This document shows positions 1 through 10,130 of a stretch of DNA of 64,000 nt, piece by piece (the first letter of the stretch is position 1; each line of letters begins with the position of its first letter). The translations under genes were made by a program, and so were the position numbers. The DNA is from Pseudoalteromonas ruthenica (GTDB taxonomy: Bacteria; Pseudomonadota; Gammaproteobacteria; Enterobacterales; Alteromonadaceae), in assembly GCF_008808095.1 (NCBI RefSeq), contig NZ_CP023396.1, forward strand, positions 186,001-250,000, in the 5' to 3' direction. The notes beneath the pieces are model-generated. The model was not told where the DNA came from. It saw only the letters and a list, made by a program, of their open reading frames with translations, and did not search any database.

Positions 1-157
1 AGCGTTGCTTTTCTAGTTCTTCCATTTGTTGCATAGCAAACAAGCGGCGACGCCACAAAATCTTATTGTGGGTATTTTTGCGGGTTACTCGACGACGATT
101 AGTCGATGAAAATAGTACATTTCGCTTAAAGCGATGCGTTCTACGGCGTTTTAGCAT
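1..157 (-). CDS. Partial Arg-rich small protein, function unknown
   Basis: An open frame starts at an ATG at 157 (minus) with a strong Shine-Dalgarno AAGGAGAA seven bases upstream and stays open to the window edge, giving at least 52 residues. The product is very basic (begins MLKRRRTHRFKRN and continues with Arg/Lys clusters), then turns to a Met/Gln/Glu-rich helix-like segment (MQQMEELEKQR). The excellent ribosome binding site argues it is real. I do not recognise the family; a nucleic-acid-binding role would be a guess from charge alone. It lies downstream of mltF on the same strand, 65 bases away. Confidence 0.55.
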   Translation of the reverse strand, partial: MLKRRRTHRFKRNVLFSSTNRRRVTRKNTHNKILWRRRLFAMQQMEELEKQR

Positions 158-222
158 AGTGTATTCTCCTTGAAAGTGTGAGAGGGGAGAGCTGCCAATG
201 AAAACACGATTAAATGACAGTT

Positions 223-1611
223 TTATGGCGTTCCGGCCGATTCTTCCTTGGCGCTAGCGTTGTTGGCCACCAAAGCATCGTTTTCATCTAACCATACCAA
301 GGTGTCGTAGTAGCGCCGAATATTGTCTACGTAAGTTACCGCTACGTCTCCGCGCGCATAACCGTATTTAGTTGTACGATAATAGCGTTTCTTGATCAAC
401 AGCGGTAGGTATTTTTTCACATCGGCCCACTTGTCTTTATCGTCACCGGCCCGTTCGGTTAGGATCCGCGCATCATTTACATGGCCCCAGCCGACATTAT
501 ATGACGCTAAGGCAAACCAAGTACGGTCAGGTTGGGCAATACGATCAGGTATGCGTTCAATAAGATAACGCAAGTACTCGGCGCCGCCGCGAATATTCTG
601 CTCTGGTTTGAGTCGACTGGTAACGCCCACCTGTTTTGCCGTTGGTAAAGTCAGCATCATAATACCGCGTACCCCAGTGGGTGATTTTGCCAAGGGATCC
701 CACATTGACTCTTGATAACTAAGAGCAGCCAGCAAGCGCCAGTCTAACTCTTGTGCATACTGCTTAAACCAAGGCATATAAGTCGGTAAGGTATCGGCAA
801 CAGCTTCAATAAATGCCAAGGTGTTAACATAGTTAAACTGGCGTACGTGGCCAAAGTACTTCTCTTCTAAGGCATAAAGGCGCTTGTTTGCTTTCGCTTC
901 ACCGAAAAATTCCACTACCAAGGCATAGAGTGAGTCGTCGTTATCTTGGCGCAGTACCCAGCCAATTGGGTCATTACGGGTCACGGAAAAGCCGATGCTC
1001 AGATTCGGGTGGTAACGGCGAAACAGTGCCAAGGCGTGGGAGTCGGCAATGGTGTAGTCGATATCGCCGTCGATAATGGCTTGCAGTAACTCTGCTTCAT
1101 CCATTTCATCGGTTTCATTCCAACTCAGTTGAGGGTACTGTTTTTTATACCGATGTAGAGTTTGCGAGTGGCTGCTGCGGGCCAGTACCGTTAAGTTGCC
1201 CTCTAAGTCATCAAAGTCGCGCGGCCGGACTCGACCTTGTTTGTAAACCAGCTTTTGACTAATGATGCGGTAACTGGGGCCAAAGCGGTACAGCTCGGCA
1301 CGACTTGGAGTGTAGCCAATGCCCGATGCGACCAGGTCCAATGAGCCATTATCAAGGCGCTGAAACATATCGTTAAGGCTAAAGAACGGCACGATATCCA
1401 GCTCTACGCCTAGGTAGTTAGCAAAATCTTGGGCAAGTTCGTATTCAAACCCTTGCTCCCCTTGAGGGGCTTGGTAATAATTGCTGGCACCGGCCAGGGT
1501 GCCCACGCGCAACGTGTTGCTTTGATGAATACGCTCTAATTGGCTAGGTTTTTGCGGCTCACTGCAGCCTACGAGTACCCAGATACTCACAATTAACCAA
1601 ACGAATCTCAC
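223..1611 (-). CDS. mltF: Membrane-bound lytic murein transglycosylase F
   Basis: Cleaves the MurNAc-GlcNAc bond of peptidoglycan with 1,6-anhydro-MurNAc formation, anchored in the outer membrane. The chosen GTG start has AAGGGG six bases upstream and gives a lipoprotein signal with lipobox VLVGC (Cys about 16). A longer ATG at 1683 would place 24 residues before the signal and is less likely. An extracellular solute-binding (SBP_bac_3) domain covers roughly residues 30-265. The C-terminal SLT domain carries the catalytic Glu in SYQESMWDP and a following SPTGVRGIMMLT segment, matching family-1 SLT motifs. About 462 residues is slightly shorter than E. coli MltF. It is divergent from purL, a common gammaproteobacterial arrangement. 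Confidence 0.93.
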   Translation of the reverse strand: MRFVWLIVSIWVLVGCSEPQKPSQLERIHQSNTLRVGTLAGASNYYQAPQGEQGFEYELAQDFANYLGVELDIVPFFSLNDMFQRLDNGSLDLVASGIGYTPSRAELYRFGPSYRIISQKLVYKQGRVRPRDFDDLEGNLTVLARSSHSQTLHRYKKQYPQLSWNETDEMDEAELLQAIIDGDIDYTIADSHALALFRRYHPNLSIGFSVTRNDPIGWVLRQDNDDSLYALVVEFFGEAKANKRLYALEEKYFGHVRQFNYVNTLAFIEAVADTLPTYMPWFKQYAQELDWRLLAALSYQESMWDPLAKSPTGVRGIMMLTLPTAKQVGVTSRLKPEQNIRGGAEYLRYLIERIPDRIAQPDRTWFALASYNVGWGHVNDARILTERAGDDKDKWADVKKYLPLLIKKRYYRTTKYGYARGDVAVTYVDNIRRYYDTLVWLDENDALVANNASAKEESAGTP

Positions 1612-1771
1612 GGCTTGCCCCTTTACCCCGATACCACCACTTATAACAAAACCAAGGCTTGGCGTCACCTCTACTTTAGCCATAGAAAGTGAGGCTTATA
1701 AGGATTCCCTGCAATAGCGGACAATCGTCCTTGCCAGCGGCCCTTTAACTCGCATTTTTAACTAAATTAAG

Positions 1772-1777
1772 TATAAT
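1772..1777 (+). promoter_or_regulatory. Probable -10 element for purL
   Basis: A perfect TATAAT lies 33-50 bases before the purL start in the mltF-purL gap. No convincing -35 box sits at 17 bases, so only the -10 is claimed. No clear PurR operator was seen. Confidence 0.4.
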
Positions 1778-1810
1778 GCGCGGCAACTGTCGTTCAATCC
1801 TTAACCCCGG

Positions 1811-4800
1811 ATGATATTACCTATGTTAATCCTGCGTGGTGCGCCAGCACTTTCCGATTTTCGTGTTCAAAAAGTGCTTACTCAATGTAAGCAAGCCAAC
1901 CTTCCTGTAACTAACGTCTACGCCGAATTTATGCACTTTGCTGATGTCACAGCAGCACTGAATTCTGACGAGCACAGCAAGCTGGAAAAGCTGCTTACTT
2001 ATGGGCCGCATATTCCTGAACATGAGCCCCAAGGGACACTCATTTTAGTTACCCCGCGTCCAGGCACAATTTCGCCATGGGCGTCTAAGGCCACCGACAT
2101 TGCTCACAATTGTGGATTAACTCAGGTACATCGTATCGAGCGCGGCATCGCCTATTATGTTGAAGGTGATTTGAGTGTTTGCCAGCTTAACGATGTGGCC
2201 GCCTTGCTACACGACCGCATGACCGAAACAACGCACCGCGATATGGATGATGCCGCGAAACTGTTTCGTACCGATGAGCCGCGAGCTATGTCATCGGTGG
2301 ACATCCTTGGCGGAGGCCGTGAGGCGCTAGCTAAAGCGAATGTTGAACAAGGCTTTGCCCTTGCAGACGACGAGATTGATTATCTGGTAGAGAACTTCCA
2401 AAAGCTCGGCCGTAACCCGAACGACATTGAATTGTTTATGTTCGCGCAGGCGAACTCAGAGCATTGCCGTCACAAAATCTTTAATGCTGATTGGACCATT
2501 GACGGCACAGAGCAGCCCAAGTCGCTGTTCAAAATGATCAAAAACACCTACGAGCAAAATAGCGTCAACGTATTATCTGCATACAAAGACAATGCAGCGG
2601 TGATGAAAGGCTCAGTGGCCGGTCGTTTCTTTCCTGATTTCAGTGGTGAATACACGTATCACCAAGAAAACATCGAAATTTTGATGAAGGTTGAAACCCA
2701 CAACCACCCAACCGCGATTTCGCCATTCTCAGGTGCATCAACGGGCTCGGGCGGTGAAATCCGTGATGAAGGTGCTACAGGCCGAGGCTCTAAGCCAAAA
2801 GCTGGTTTGGTAGGCTTTAGCGTATCTAACCTACGCATCCCAGGTTTTGAACAACCATGGGAGAGCGAATACGGTAAACCAGGGCGCATTGTTGAAGCGC
2901 TGGATATCATGATTGATGGCCCGCTAGGCGGCGCCGCGTTTAACAATGAGTTTGGTCGTCCAAACCTACTGGGTTACTTCCGTACCTATGAAGAGCGAGT
3001 TAATAGCCACAATGGCGAGGAAGTGCGCGGTTATCACAAGCCTATTATGATTGCCGGTGGTTTAGGTAACATTCGTACTGATCATGTACAAAAAGGCGAG
3101 ATCCCGGTAGGCGCGAAGCTTATTGTGTTGGGCGGCCCGGCAATGAATATTGGCTTGGGAGGCGGAGCGGCTTCGTCTATGGCGTCAGGGCAGTCCAATG
3201 AAGACCTCGACTTTGCTTCGGTACAACGTGAAAACCCAGAAATGGAACGCCGCTGTCAAGAAGTCATCGATAAATGCTGGCAGCTAGGCGATGACAACCC
3301 CATTGCTTTTATCCACGATGTGGGCGCCGGTGGCTTGTCAAATGCCTTCCCTGAATTAGTGGATGATGGCGGCCGAGGGGGCGATTTTGAATTGCGTAAC
3401 GTGCCAAACGATGAGCCCGGTATGGCGCCGCATGAGATTTGGTGTAATGAATCACAAGAGCGTTACGTGCTGGCGGTAGCAGAAGAAAACTTCGCTCGTT
3501 TTGAGCAAATATGTCAACGTGAGCGCGCCGAGTACGCAGTCATCGGTACCGCGACCGAAGATCGTCACTTACGGGTTTCTGACTCGCACTTCAACAATAA
3601 CCCAGTGGATCTGCCGCTTGATGTGTTATTGGGTAAAGCGCCGAAAATGCACCGTGATGTCAGCACCAAGCAAGCTCAGGGTGAAGCGCTTAATACCAAC
3701 GCGATTACCGTACAAGACGCAGTGCAACGACTACTGCGCTTGCCAGCGGTTGCTGAAAAAACCTTCTTAATCACCATTGGCGACCGCTCCGTAACCGGTT
3801 TGGTTGCCCGTGACCAAATGGTTGGCCCTTGGCAGGTGCCGGTGGCCAACTGTGCCGTGACAGCTGCTGCGTACGACACCTATCATGGTGAGGCCATGTC
3901 TATGGGTGAGCGCACACCTGCGGCGCTGCTTAATTATGGTGCTTCAGCGCGTTTAGCGGTCGCCGAGTCTCTGACCAATATTGCCTGTGCTGATATTGGC
4001 TCATTGAATAACATTAAGCTATCAGCAAACTGGATGGCGGCAGCCGGGCACCCCGGTGAAGACGCTGGTTTATATGAAGCGGTTAAGGCCGTGGGTGAAG
4101 AGCTGTGTCCAGCCCTGGGCTTAACCATCCCGGTAGGCAAAGACTCAATGTCGATGAAGACCACATGGCAAGATAATGGTGAAGATAAAGCCGTGACTGC
4201 GCCGCTGTCTTTGGTAATCACTGCGTTTGGTCGTGTTGAAGACATTCGTAAAACGGTCACGCCACAGCTGCGCACCGATAAGGGCGATTCAACGCTCTTG
4301 CTTATCGACTTGGGTGCTGGTCAAAACCGCATGGGGGCATCAAGCTTGGCGCAGGTTTACAAGCAGCTGGGTGACAAAACTCCAGATGTTGATAGCCCTG
4401 AACTATTAAAAGGCTTCTTCGAGGCGATGCAAGCGCTGGTACGCGAAGAAAAACTACTGGCTTACCATGACCGCTCTGACGGTGGCTTATTCGTAACTGC
4501 TGCGGAGATGGCCTTCGCGGGTCACACTGGCGTAACGCTAGAGCTAGACGCGTTAGCGGGGTCTGATTTAGAGGTCCTATTCAACGAAGAGTTGGGTGCC
4601 GTTATTCAGGTTCGTAATGATGACCTAGACGCGGTGAAGGCCATCCTTGCCGAGAACGGTCTTGCTGCGCTAAGCCATGAAATTGGTACGTTGAACGATG
4701 CTGATCAGCTGGTTATTAACCGTGGTGGTCATGCACTAGTGGATAATAGCCGTACCGAGCTGCGTTTAGCGTGGGCGGAAACCACTTATCAAATGCAGTC

Positions 4801-5707
4801 TCTGCGTGATAACCCTGCCTGTGCTCGCCAAGAGCATGATGCCAAAGCTGATGCCAATGACCCAGGTCTTAACGTGAAGCTGAGCTTCGACATTAACGAA
4901 GATGTCGCCGCGCCTTACATTGCTACTGGCGCTAAGCCACAAATGGCTATCTTGCGTGAGCAAGGCGTTAACTCACACGTTGAGATGGCGGCGGCATTTA
5001 ACCGTGCAGGCTTTGCCGCCGTTGACGTACACATGAGTGACATTCTAGAGGGGCGCTTAACGCTAGAGCAATTCAAAGGCCTTGTGGCGTGCGGTGGCTT
5101 CTCATATGGTGACGTACTCGGGGCCGGTGAAGGCTGGGCGAAGTCCATTCTATTTAATGACATGGCACGCGAGCAGTTCCAAGGCTTCTTCGAGCGTCAA
5201 GATACCTTCAGCTTGGGTGTGTGTAATGGCTGTCAGATGCTATCAACATTGCGCGAGCTGATCCCTGGCACGGAGCATTGGCCACGTTTCGTGACCAACC
5301 AAAGCGAGCGTTTTGAAGCGCGTGCAACCTTGGTCGAAGTACAAGACAGCCCATCGGTGTTCTTCAGTGGTATGGCGGGTTCACGTATGCCAATTGCGGT
5401 GTCACACGGTGAAGGCCGTGCCGAATTTGCAAATGAGGCGGCTATTCAAACAGCAGTGAACTCGGGGACTGTAGCGGTGAAATACGTAGATAACTACGGT
5501 AACCCAACTATGCAATATCCGGCGAACCCCAATGGTTCACCAGAGGCAATCTCGGGTATGACCTCTACAGATGGTCGTGCTACGGTGATGATGCCACACC
5601 CAGAGCGGGTATTCCGCGCGGTAGCGAACTCATGGCACCCAGATGAGTGGCAAGAAGACAGCCCATGGATGCGCATGTTCCGTAACGCGCGCAAGCACAT
5701 TGGCTAA
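1811..5707 (+). CDS. purL: Phosphoribosylformylglycinamidine synthase (large, single-chain)
   Basis: Catalyses ATP- and glutamine-dependent conversion of FGAR to FGAM, the fourth step of de novo purine synthesis. At 1298 residues it is the single-chain proteobacterial form and aligns with E. coli PurL over its whole length. The N-terminal region is followed by two AIRS-type synthase halves ([33 protein letters not shown]). A C-terminal class-I glutamine amidotransferase domain has the nucleophile in LGVCNGCQM (about residue 1135) and the His/Glu pair in [10 protein letters not shown]. The ATG at 1823 (MLILRG) aligns better with the E. coli start than the ATG at 1811; both are possible. An intrinsic terminator follows. 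Confidence 0.98.
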   Translation: MILPMLILRGAPALSDFRVQKVLTQCKQANLPVTNVYAEFMHFADVTAALNSDEHSKLEKLLTYGPHIPEHEPQGTLILVTPRPGTISPWASKATDIAHNCGLTQVHRIERGIAYYVEGDLSVCQLNDVAALLHDRMTETTHRDMDDAAKLFRTDEPRAMSSVDILGGGREALAKANVEQGFALADDEIDYLVENFQKLGRNPNDIELFMFAQANSEHCRHKIFNADWTIDGTEQPKSLFKMIKNTYEQNSVNVLSAYKDNAAVMKGSVAGRFFPDFSGEYTYHQENIEILMKVETHNHPTAISPFSGASTGSGGEIRDEGATGRGSKPKAGLVGFSVSNLRIPGFEQPWESEYGKPGRIVEALDIMIDGPLGGAAFNNEFGRPNLLGYFRTYEERVNSHNGEEVRGYHKPIMIAGGLGNIRTDHVQKGEIPVGAKLIVLGGPAMNIGLGGGAASSMASGQSNEDLDFASVQRENPEMERRCQEVIDKCWQLGDDNPIAFIHDVGAGGLSNAFPELVDDGGRGGDFELRNVPNDEPGMAPHEIWCNESQERYVLAVAEENFARFEQICQRERAEYAVIGTATEDRHLRVSDSHFNNNPVDLPLDVLLGKAPKMHRDVSTKQAQGEALNTNAITVQDAVQRLLRLPAVAEKTFLITIGDRSVTGLVARDQMVGPWQVPVANCAVTAAAYDTYHGEAMSMGERTPAALLNYGASARLAVAESLTNIACADIGSLNNIKLSANWMAAAGHPGEDAGLYEAVKAVGEELCPALGLTIPVGKDSMSMKTTWQDNGEDKAVTAPLSLVITAFGRVEDIRKTVTPQLRTDKGDSTLLLIDLGAGQNRMGASSLAQVYKQLGDKTPDVDSPELLKGFFEAMQALVREEKLLAYHDRSDGGLFVTAAEMAFAGHTGVTLELDALAGSDLEVLFNEELGAVIQVRNDDLDAVKAILAENGLAALSHEIGTLNDADQLVINRGGHALVDNSRTELRLAWAETTYQMQSLRDNPACARQEHDAKADANDPGLNVKLSFDINEDVAAPYIATGAKPQMAILREQGVNSHVEMAAAFNRAGFAAVDVHMSDILEGRLTLEQFKGLVACGGFSYGDVLGAGEGWAKSILFNDMAREQFQGFFERQDTFSLGVCNGCQMLSTLRELIPGTEHWPRFVTNQSERFEARATLVEVQDSPSVFFSGMAGSRMPIAVSHGEGRAEFANEAAIQTAVNSGTVAVKYVDNYGNPTMQYPANPNGSPEAISGMTSTDGRATVMMPHPERVFRAVANSWHPDEWQEDSPWMRMFRNARKHIG

Positions 5708-5730
5708 CTATCTAGTGCTTATCTAATCTA

Positions 5731-5757
5731 AAAAGGCTGCCTTGGCAGCCTTTTTTG
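5731..5757 (+). terminator. Intrinsic terminator after purL
   Basis: The inverted repeat AAGGCTGCC/GGCAGCCTT with a two-base loop is followed by a run of T, 24 bases after the purL stop. Confidence 0.9.
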
Positions 5758-5844
5758 TTGCTCTTATTGATGTGTTCCAATCAGCTTCGCTTCATGAGAA
5801 ACTTTTAAAATGATCACCTACCATTTGCCGCTTTAAGGAAAACT

Positions 5845-8292
5845 ATGCTGCGCAAACTGTTGATTGGATTAGCAGTGATAGGGCTCACTCTAGCTACCGC
5901 CTACTTATTTCGCATCGAGCTCACCTTTATGGTAGCGAAACATTACCTTGATGCCGATGAAGCAGAGTTAACCTGTGCTGATTGGCAATGGGGGAGTGGG
6001 CTGACCACAATCACAGTCAATAAGTTATGTCTAGGTTATCGGCAGCATCGGCTTGTTATTAAGCAGGCGCGAATCACACCGCAGCACATCGATATTGAAA
6101 AAGCAGCTTTAACTCTGGCTAAGCAACAAACTCAATCATCCAGTGATACTGGTAAACCTCAGGCGCTTAATTTGCCGCTGACAGACAGTCGTCCGTTGGT
6201 AACTGTTGAATCCCTTTTCGTGTACACGCCTTATGCCACTGCGCCTGTGCGTATGACGGTAAGTGAGCCGCAACTCAATCAGTGGGTGTTAAATGGTGAT
6301 ATAGCCGGTGATATCGCCATAACCTCGCAGCATATCGACTATGAACTGCATGCCAATCAAGCCTTAAGAGCCCAGCTTATGGCTGTGGCCGAGCCATCAC
6401 TCATGCGCTTTAATATCTCTCAGTGGGCATTGCCGGAGCTACAAATACAAGGGCGCTATTACGGAAACCGAATTGATAACCAGATCACTATTGCCAGCCA
6501 AGCTACTTGGCAACATACGCCTTGCCCGGTGCAGGTGAGTAGCCAGGGCCGCATCGAGGTACGTTCTAACAACATGCGTCGCTTTAGCTTAGACACCAGT
6601 GCACTGACAACGCAATTGCGAGCGCAGGGTCAATGTGACTATCAAGCCAGCCTAAAACCCTACTTCCCAGAGCTGCTCAAGGGGTCATGGCAGCTAACGT
6701 TGGCCGAACCAAGGGTGAGTATAGATAAAAGCGAGGTGGAGCTAACGCAAGTGCTGCTTACGCATAACAGCGAACAGACTAAAGTGGGTGTCCGCTTAGA
6801 GGCGCCGCGTGCCAATTGGCGCACAGCACAGGTGGCTGCCGAGTATGCTTTACAGCTAGAAACCCAGTCGTTAGGGCGGCTTAGTGTTTCGGGACAGGCA
6901 ACTGAGCAGCGCATTAGCGGCGCCTTTAAAGGTCAGGTAGCTGCGCCGGTGGGTGAAAACGTGCATGTTGCCTCCGTAAGCGCCACTGGCGAGTTCGACC
7001 ATAACTTTGCTGGGGCTACTGCGCTGCATGGGCAACTGAAAACCGCACAGTTAACAATGGCGCCTTATTCTGGCGAACAGGTAGCGGTTACTGTTGATGC
7101 CACTATCAGCGCAGATAACTCGATTTCAGCGCGCTTAGAGACCGTTGCTGCTGTTGCGGCGAGTGCTGATATTAAACTCCTTGATGTCGAGCAAAGTTAT
7201 CAGGTACAGGCTGACTTGGGGGCAGGGCGGCGCAGCGCGCAGGTTGAGGTGCAAAGCCGTATTGGGCAACTAGATTCTGCACAGCTGAGATTAAGTGAGC
7301 TCAGTGTCGATAGTCGAGTTGATATTGCTCGCAGCATTGATGGTGAGCACCTTATCTCATGGCAGCAGGCGCAAGCTTTGGCTAAGCACAGCTGGCAAGA
7401 AACGGCTTTTCCTATCACCGTGGTATTGCCGCCGACGCCTTTGCCTTCATTGCAAGCCATTGCCAGCCAATTGGCCCCTGAGTTGTCACTGACCGCCGGC
7501 ACACTCAGCGCTCAACTGCACGGTGATGCGCGCCTTCAGCGTATGCAATGGCAGCTAGAGGTGGACGACGCCAGCGTGCTTTATCAGAGTTACTTAGCTG
7601 AAAATATCGATACGTCGCCGCAAGGACAGTGGAATTCAGGGCAACTTCAGCTCGATGATACTAGCTTTACTATTTCCCAACTACGCGCTGGACCGGTGTT
7701 GTCACAGGTGCAAGGGCTCTGGGGTTATGACCAAGATGCCTACCTCAAAGAGGTGCAGGCTGAGGTGTTAGGTGGCACTTTGTCGCTGGATAAACTTTAT
7801 GTGACGGGACTAACGAAGCGCCGTGCTCCCACCTTAGTTGAGGTAGCACAAATTAATGCCCAAAGCCTACTGGCGCTAGAGCCACAGCAGGGTATTGAGA
7901 TCACAGGGGTATTGGCAGCAAAACTACCAATACGGTTAGAGGAGCAGGGAGTCAGTGTCGAAAATGGCCGTATTTATTCGCAAGCTCCGGGTAAATTGAC
8001 GATTAAAGATAACGCCGCCTTCGATGCGGTGAAAGCACAGCAGGAAGAGCTTGGGCCGATGTTGGGCATGTTGGAAAACTTAGATATCAACAGCATCAAC
8101 GCCGATGTTGATTTAAAAACCGATGGTTGGTTAACCATGGCGATGCAATTAAAAGGGGAAAACCCCGAGCACCAGCAAGCTGTAAATTTTAACTATAATC
8201 ATCAAGAAAATATCTATACCCTATTTAAGGCGCTGCGCTTAAGTGATGAAATCACTAAGAAAGTGGAGCAAGAGTATCAAGCGAAGGAGTAA
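5845..8292 (+). CDS. ydbH: YdbH-family intermembrane phospholipid transport protein
   Basis: A large AsmA-like envelope protein of 815 residues with one N-terminal membrane helix (LIGLAVIGLTLATAYLF) and a long beta-rich periplasmic body. The YdbH family bridges inner and outer membrane and works with the lipoprotein YnbE in lipid transport, redundantly with TamB and YhdP in E. coli (established for that family). Assignment rests on overall architecture, the C-terminal region with repeated PxGKLTIKDN-type strands, and the diagnostic neighbours ynbE and ydbL directly downstream. Four bases separate its stop from ynbE, so the three genes form an operon. Confidence 0.88.
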   Translation: MLRKLLIGLAVIGLTLATAYLFRIELTFMVAKHYLDADEAELTCADWQWGSGLTTITVNKLCLGYRQHRLVIKQARITPQHIDIEKAALTLAKQQTQSSSDTGKPQALNLPLTDSRPLVTVESLFVYTPYATAPVRMTVSEPQLNQWVLNGDIAGDIAITSQHIDYELHANQALRAQLMAVAEPSLMRFNISQWALPELQIQGRYYGNRIDNQITIASQATWQHTPCPVQVSSQGRIEVRSNNMRRFSLDTSALTTQLRAQGQCDYQASLKPYFPELLKGSWQLTLAEPRVSIDKSEVELTQVLLTHNSEQTKVGVRLEAPRANWRTAQVAAEYALQLETQSLGRLSVSGQATEQRISGAFKGQVAAPVGENVHVASVSATGEFDHNFAGATALHGQLKTAQLTMAPYSGEQVAVTVDATISADNSISARLETVAAVAASADIKLLDVEQSYQVQADLGAGRRSAQVEVQSRIGQLDSAQLRLSELSVDSRVDIARSIDGEHLISWQQAQALAKHSWQETAFPITVVLPPTPLPSLQAIASQLAPELSLTAGTLSAQLHGDARLQRMQWQLEVDDASVLYQSYLAENIDTSPQGQWNSGQLQLDDTSFTISQLRAGPVLSQVQGLWGYDQDAYLKEVQAEVLGGTLSLDKLYVTGLTKRRAPTLVEVAQINAQSLLALEPQQGIEITGVLAAKLPIRLEEQGVSVENGRIYSQAPGKLTIKDNAAFDAVKAQQEELGPMLGMLENLDINSINADVDLKTDGWLTMAMQLKGENPEHQQAVNFNYNHQENIYTLFKALRLSDEITKKVEQEYQAKE

Positions 8293-8296
8293 GCGA

Positions 8297-8482
8297 ATGA
8301 GCAAACTATCGCTGGTGGCGGTGGTCGCTATGTTAACTTTAATGGGATGCACCCATAAGGTTGAGGTAGAGAGTAAAGAGCCAATCACCATCAACCTAAA
8401 TGTCAAAGTCGATCATGAGATCCGCGTCAAAGTGGATAAAGAACTCGACGAATTATTCAGCGATGACAGCGAGCTTTTCTAG
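8297..8482 (+). CDS. ynbE: YnbE-family small outer-membrane lipoprotein
   Basis: A 61-residue lipoprotein: the signal MSKLSLVAVVAMLTLMGC ends in a lipobox, followed by a short acidic domain with repeated beta-strand pattern (PITINLNVKVDHEIRVKVDKEL). The start at 8297 is fixed by AAGGAG seven bases upstream and by the signal peptide; an in-frame upstream ATG at 8243 lies inside ydbH. Partner of YdbH in lipid transport between the membranes. The gene order ydbH-ynbE-ydbL is the same as in E. coli. Confidence 0.9.
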   Translation: MSKLSLVAVVAMLTLMGCTHKVEVESKEPITINLNVKVDHEIRVKVDKELDELFSDDSELF

Positions 8483-8490
8483 GAGGGGTT

Positions 8491-8811
8491 ATGAAACTAG
8501 TTAAATGGAGTATGTTAGTCAGTGCCGCCATGTTGGCCTTCAGTGCCTGGGCGCTAACTTTAGACCAAGCTAAGGCGCAAGGTATCGTCGGCGAAACCAG
8601 CAACGGCTATTTAGCCTTAGTACAAAATAACAGTGAGGCGCAAAAGCTAATTGCCGAGATTAACGCTAAGCGTAAAGCCAAGTATTTATCATTGGCGAAG
8701 AAAAATGGTATCAGTTTGAGCCAAGTGGAGGCGTTAGCAGGCGCCAAAGCTATCGAAAAAACGACCGCAGGGCATATGGTTAAAGTCGACGGCCAGTGGC
8801 GCAAAAAGTAA
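8491..8811 (+). CDS. ydbL: YdbL family (DUF1318) periplasmic protein
   Basis: A 106-residue secreted protein with a Sec signal (MKLVKWSMLVSAAMLAFSAWA) and the family hallmarks LDQAKAQGIVGETSNGYLA and INAKRKAKYLSLA. In E. coli YdbL is a periplasmic chaperone-like partner of YdbH-YnbE. AGGAGG lies just before the ATG, eight bases after the ynbE stop, so it is the third gene of the operon. An intrinsic terminator follows. Confidence 0.92.
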   Translation: MKLVKWSMLVSAAMLAFSAWALTLDQAKAQGIVGETSNGYLALVQNNSEAQKLIAEINAKRKAKYLSLAKKNGISLSQVEALAGAKAIEKTTAGHMVKVDGQWRKK

Positions 8812-8826
8812 CACTAGGGTGAGCAC

Positions 8827-8851
8827 AGTGCAGTATGGCGCTGCACTTTTT
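8827..8851 (+). terminator. Intrinsic terminator after ydbL
   Basis: AGTGCAG/CTGCACT stem with a seven-base loop, followed by TTTTT. Confidence 0.75.
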
Positions 8852-8863
8852 GCCGCTCAAAAT

Positions 8864-8895
8864 GCCCAGCGCTATCAGTAGGTATAGCACTGGGC
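8864..8895. repeat. Inverted repeat between convergent genes
   Basis: GCCCAG-c-GCTAT pairs with ATAGC-a-CTGGGC around an eight-base loop, between ydbL and the opposing MTHFR-like gene. It has no U-tract on either strand. It could help end the minus-strand transcript. Confidence 0.5.
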
Positions 8896-8913
8896 GGGCA
8901 AAAGAAAGGTAAA

Positions 8914-9870
8914 CTAGGCGATTTGTCGTTCTGCCAAGCTCAGCTCCATGGTGGCTTTAAGCAAACGATACAGGTTGATGGATGCATCGATTTCCTGCTT
9001 GCGGTTCGTCAGTGACTCGATATTCAACCCCAGCGGCACATCCAGATGTGCGCAGCTACGTAAGATCAAATCTAAGTTTTCGCGGCAGATGCGCACCGAC
9101 TCACTCAAGGTGTTTTCGGCATCAAGCATGCGCCACTTAGTTGCCTCTGGCACGGAAATCCCCAACCACTGCATAAAATCCAGCGTTTTTTCACCGCCAC
9201 AAGGGGTGAAGGTCAGAATAATACGCTGTGGTGAGAGCCCTTGCTGGCGGCAGCTGCGGGCATAACTGGTGATTAGATCAATGGTCGCTTGCGCATCGTA
9301 AACCGCCTGAGAGATAAAAAACTGACACCCTTGCGCCGTTTTGGTCAGTAAGCGCTCATGTTCATTACGCTTATTGGCATGGCGCTCGGCAATGGTCACG
9401 CCACCTAAAAAGAAGTCTTGGTGATGGGCGGCAATCTGGGTGTAGGCATCATTTAAGCTTAGCTTGATATCCCCTTGTGACGACGGACTTCCGACTAAGA
9501 CTAAGTTATTTAAATCATGGTCATTGGCGGTGCTATCAAGCCATTGATTAAATTCATCCTGATTGCGCTGAGCCACACTTTTATAGGTGATCACATCGGC
9601 GCGTGATAAGCGCCGCAATAACTGGCCATAATCACGTGGATCAATGGTGTGTTTGAATGGGAAGGGGCGCGGCGTACTGATGCGGCTGCTCTCATCCTGA
9701 ATGTCATAAACCACCACACCGTCATATTCAATTTCGTGTAAACGGCCAAGCAACTTTTCGGCAATTGCGCGCATAGCGACTTCATCGGTATCTGCTTTAG
9801 GTGGCGTAGTGCCAATTAAATACACGCCCTGACGGGGGTCCTCTATTTTTTCTCGCAGTGATAAAGCCAT
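8914..9870 (-). CDS. Methylenetetrahydrofolate reductase-like protein
   Basis: A 318-residue TIM-barrel protein of the FAD-dependent MTHFR superfamily (PF02219-like). Recognisable features are YDGVVVYDIQDESSR early in the barrel, NLVLVGSPSSQ, GCQFFISQAVYD (the MTHFR 'Q-F-F' strand) and IILTFTPCGGEKTLDFMQWLG. It is divergent from canonical MetF and lacks a clear FEFFPP start motif, so it may act on another C1-folate or have a specialised role. The start at 9870 (MALSLREKIEDP) has GGGA upstream. A longer frame from 9903 is possible but adds a non-family extension. It stands alone between two oppositely oriented genes. Confidence 0.8.
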   Translation of the reverse strand: MALSLREKIEDPRQGVYLIGTTPPKADTDEVAMRAIAEKLLGRLHEIEYDGVVVYDIQDESSRISTPRPFPFKHTIDPRDYGQLLRRLSRADVITYKSVAQRNQDEFNQWLDSTANDHDLNNLVLVGSPSSQGDIKLSLNDAYTQIAAHHQDFFLGGVTIAERHANKRNEHERLLTKTAQGCQFFISQAVYDAQATIDLITSYARSCRQQGLSPQRIILTFTPCGGEKTLDFMQWLGISVPEATKWRMLDAENTLSESVRICRENLDLILRSCAHLDVPLGLNIESLTNRKQEIDASINLYRLLKATMELSLAERQIA

Positions 9871-10130
9871 GGTTCTCATTCCCAGCAATTGACAATGAAA
9901 CAACTATAACAGCCATTTAGACGTCTAAACAGCTTTTTATAATGAAACTTACTCAACTCGAGTGAATTTGCTTCAAGTTAAAGCGTTACTCATCATGATC
10001 TGACCGTTATACCCATTATGTCGTGGCTGACATATTTGTTTACAGCAAAGTGACACCCCTAAGGTGCGTTTGCGATGTGATTTATTGCATAATGAGGAAG
10101 CTAAAAAACAACAAAACATCAAGGTTGAAG

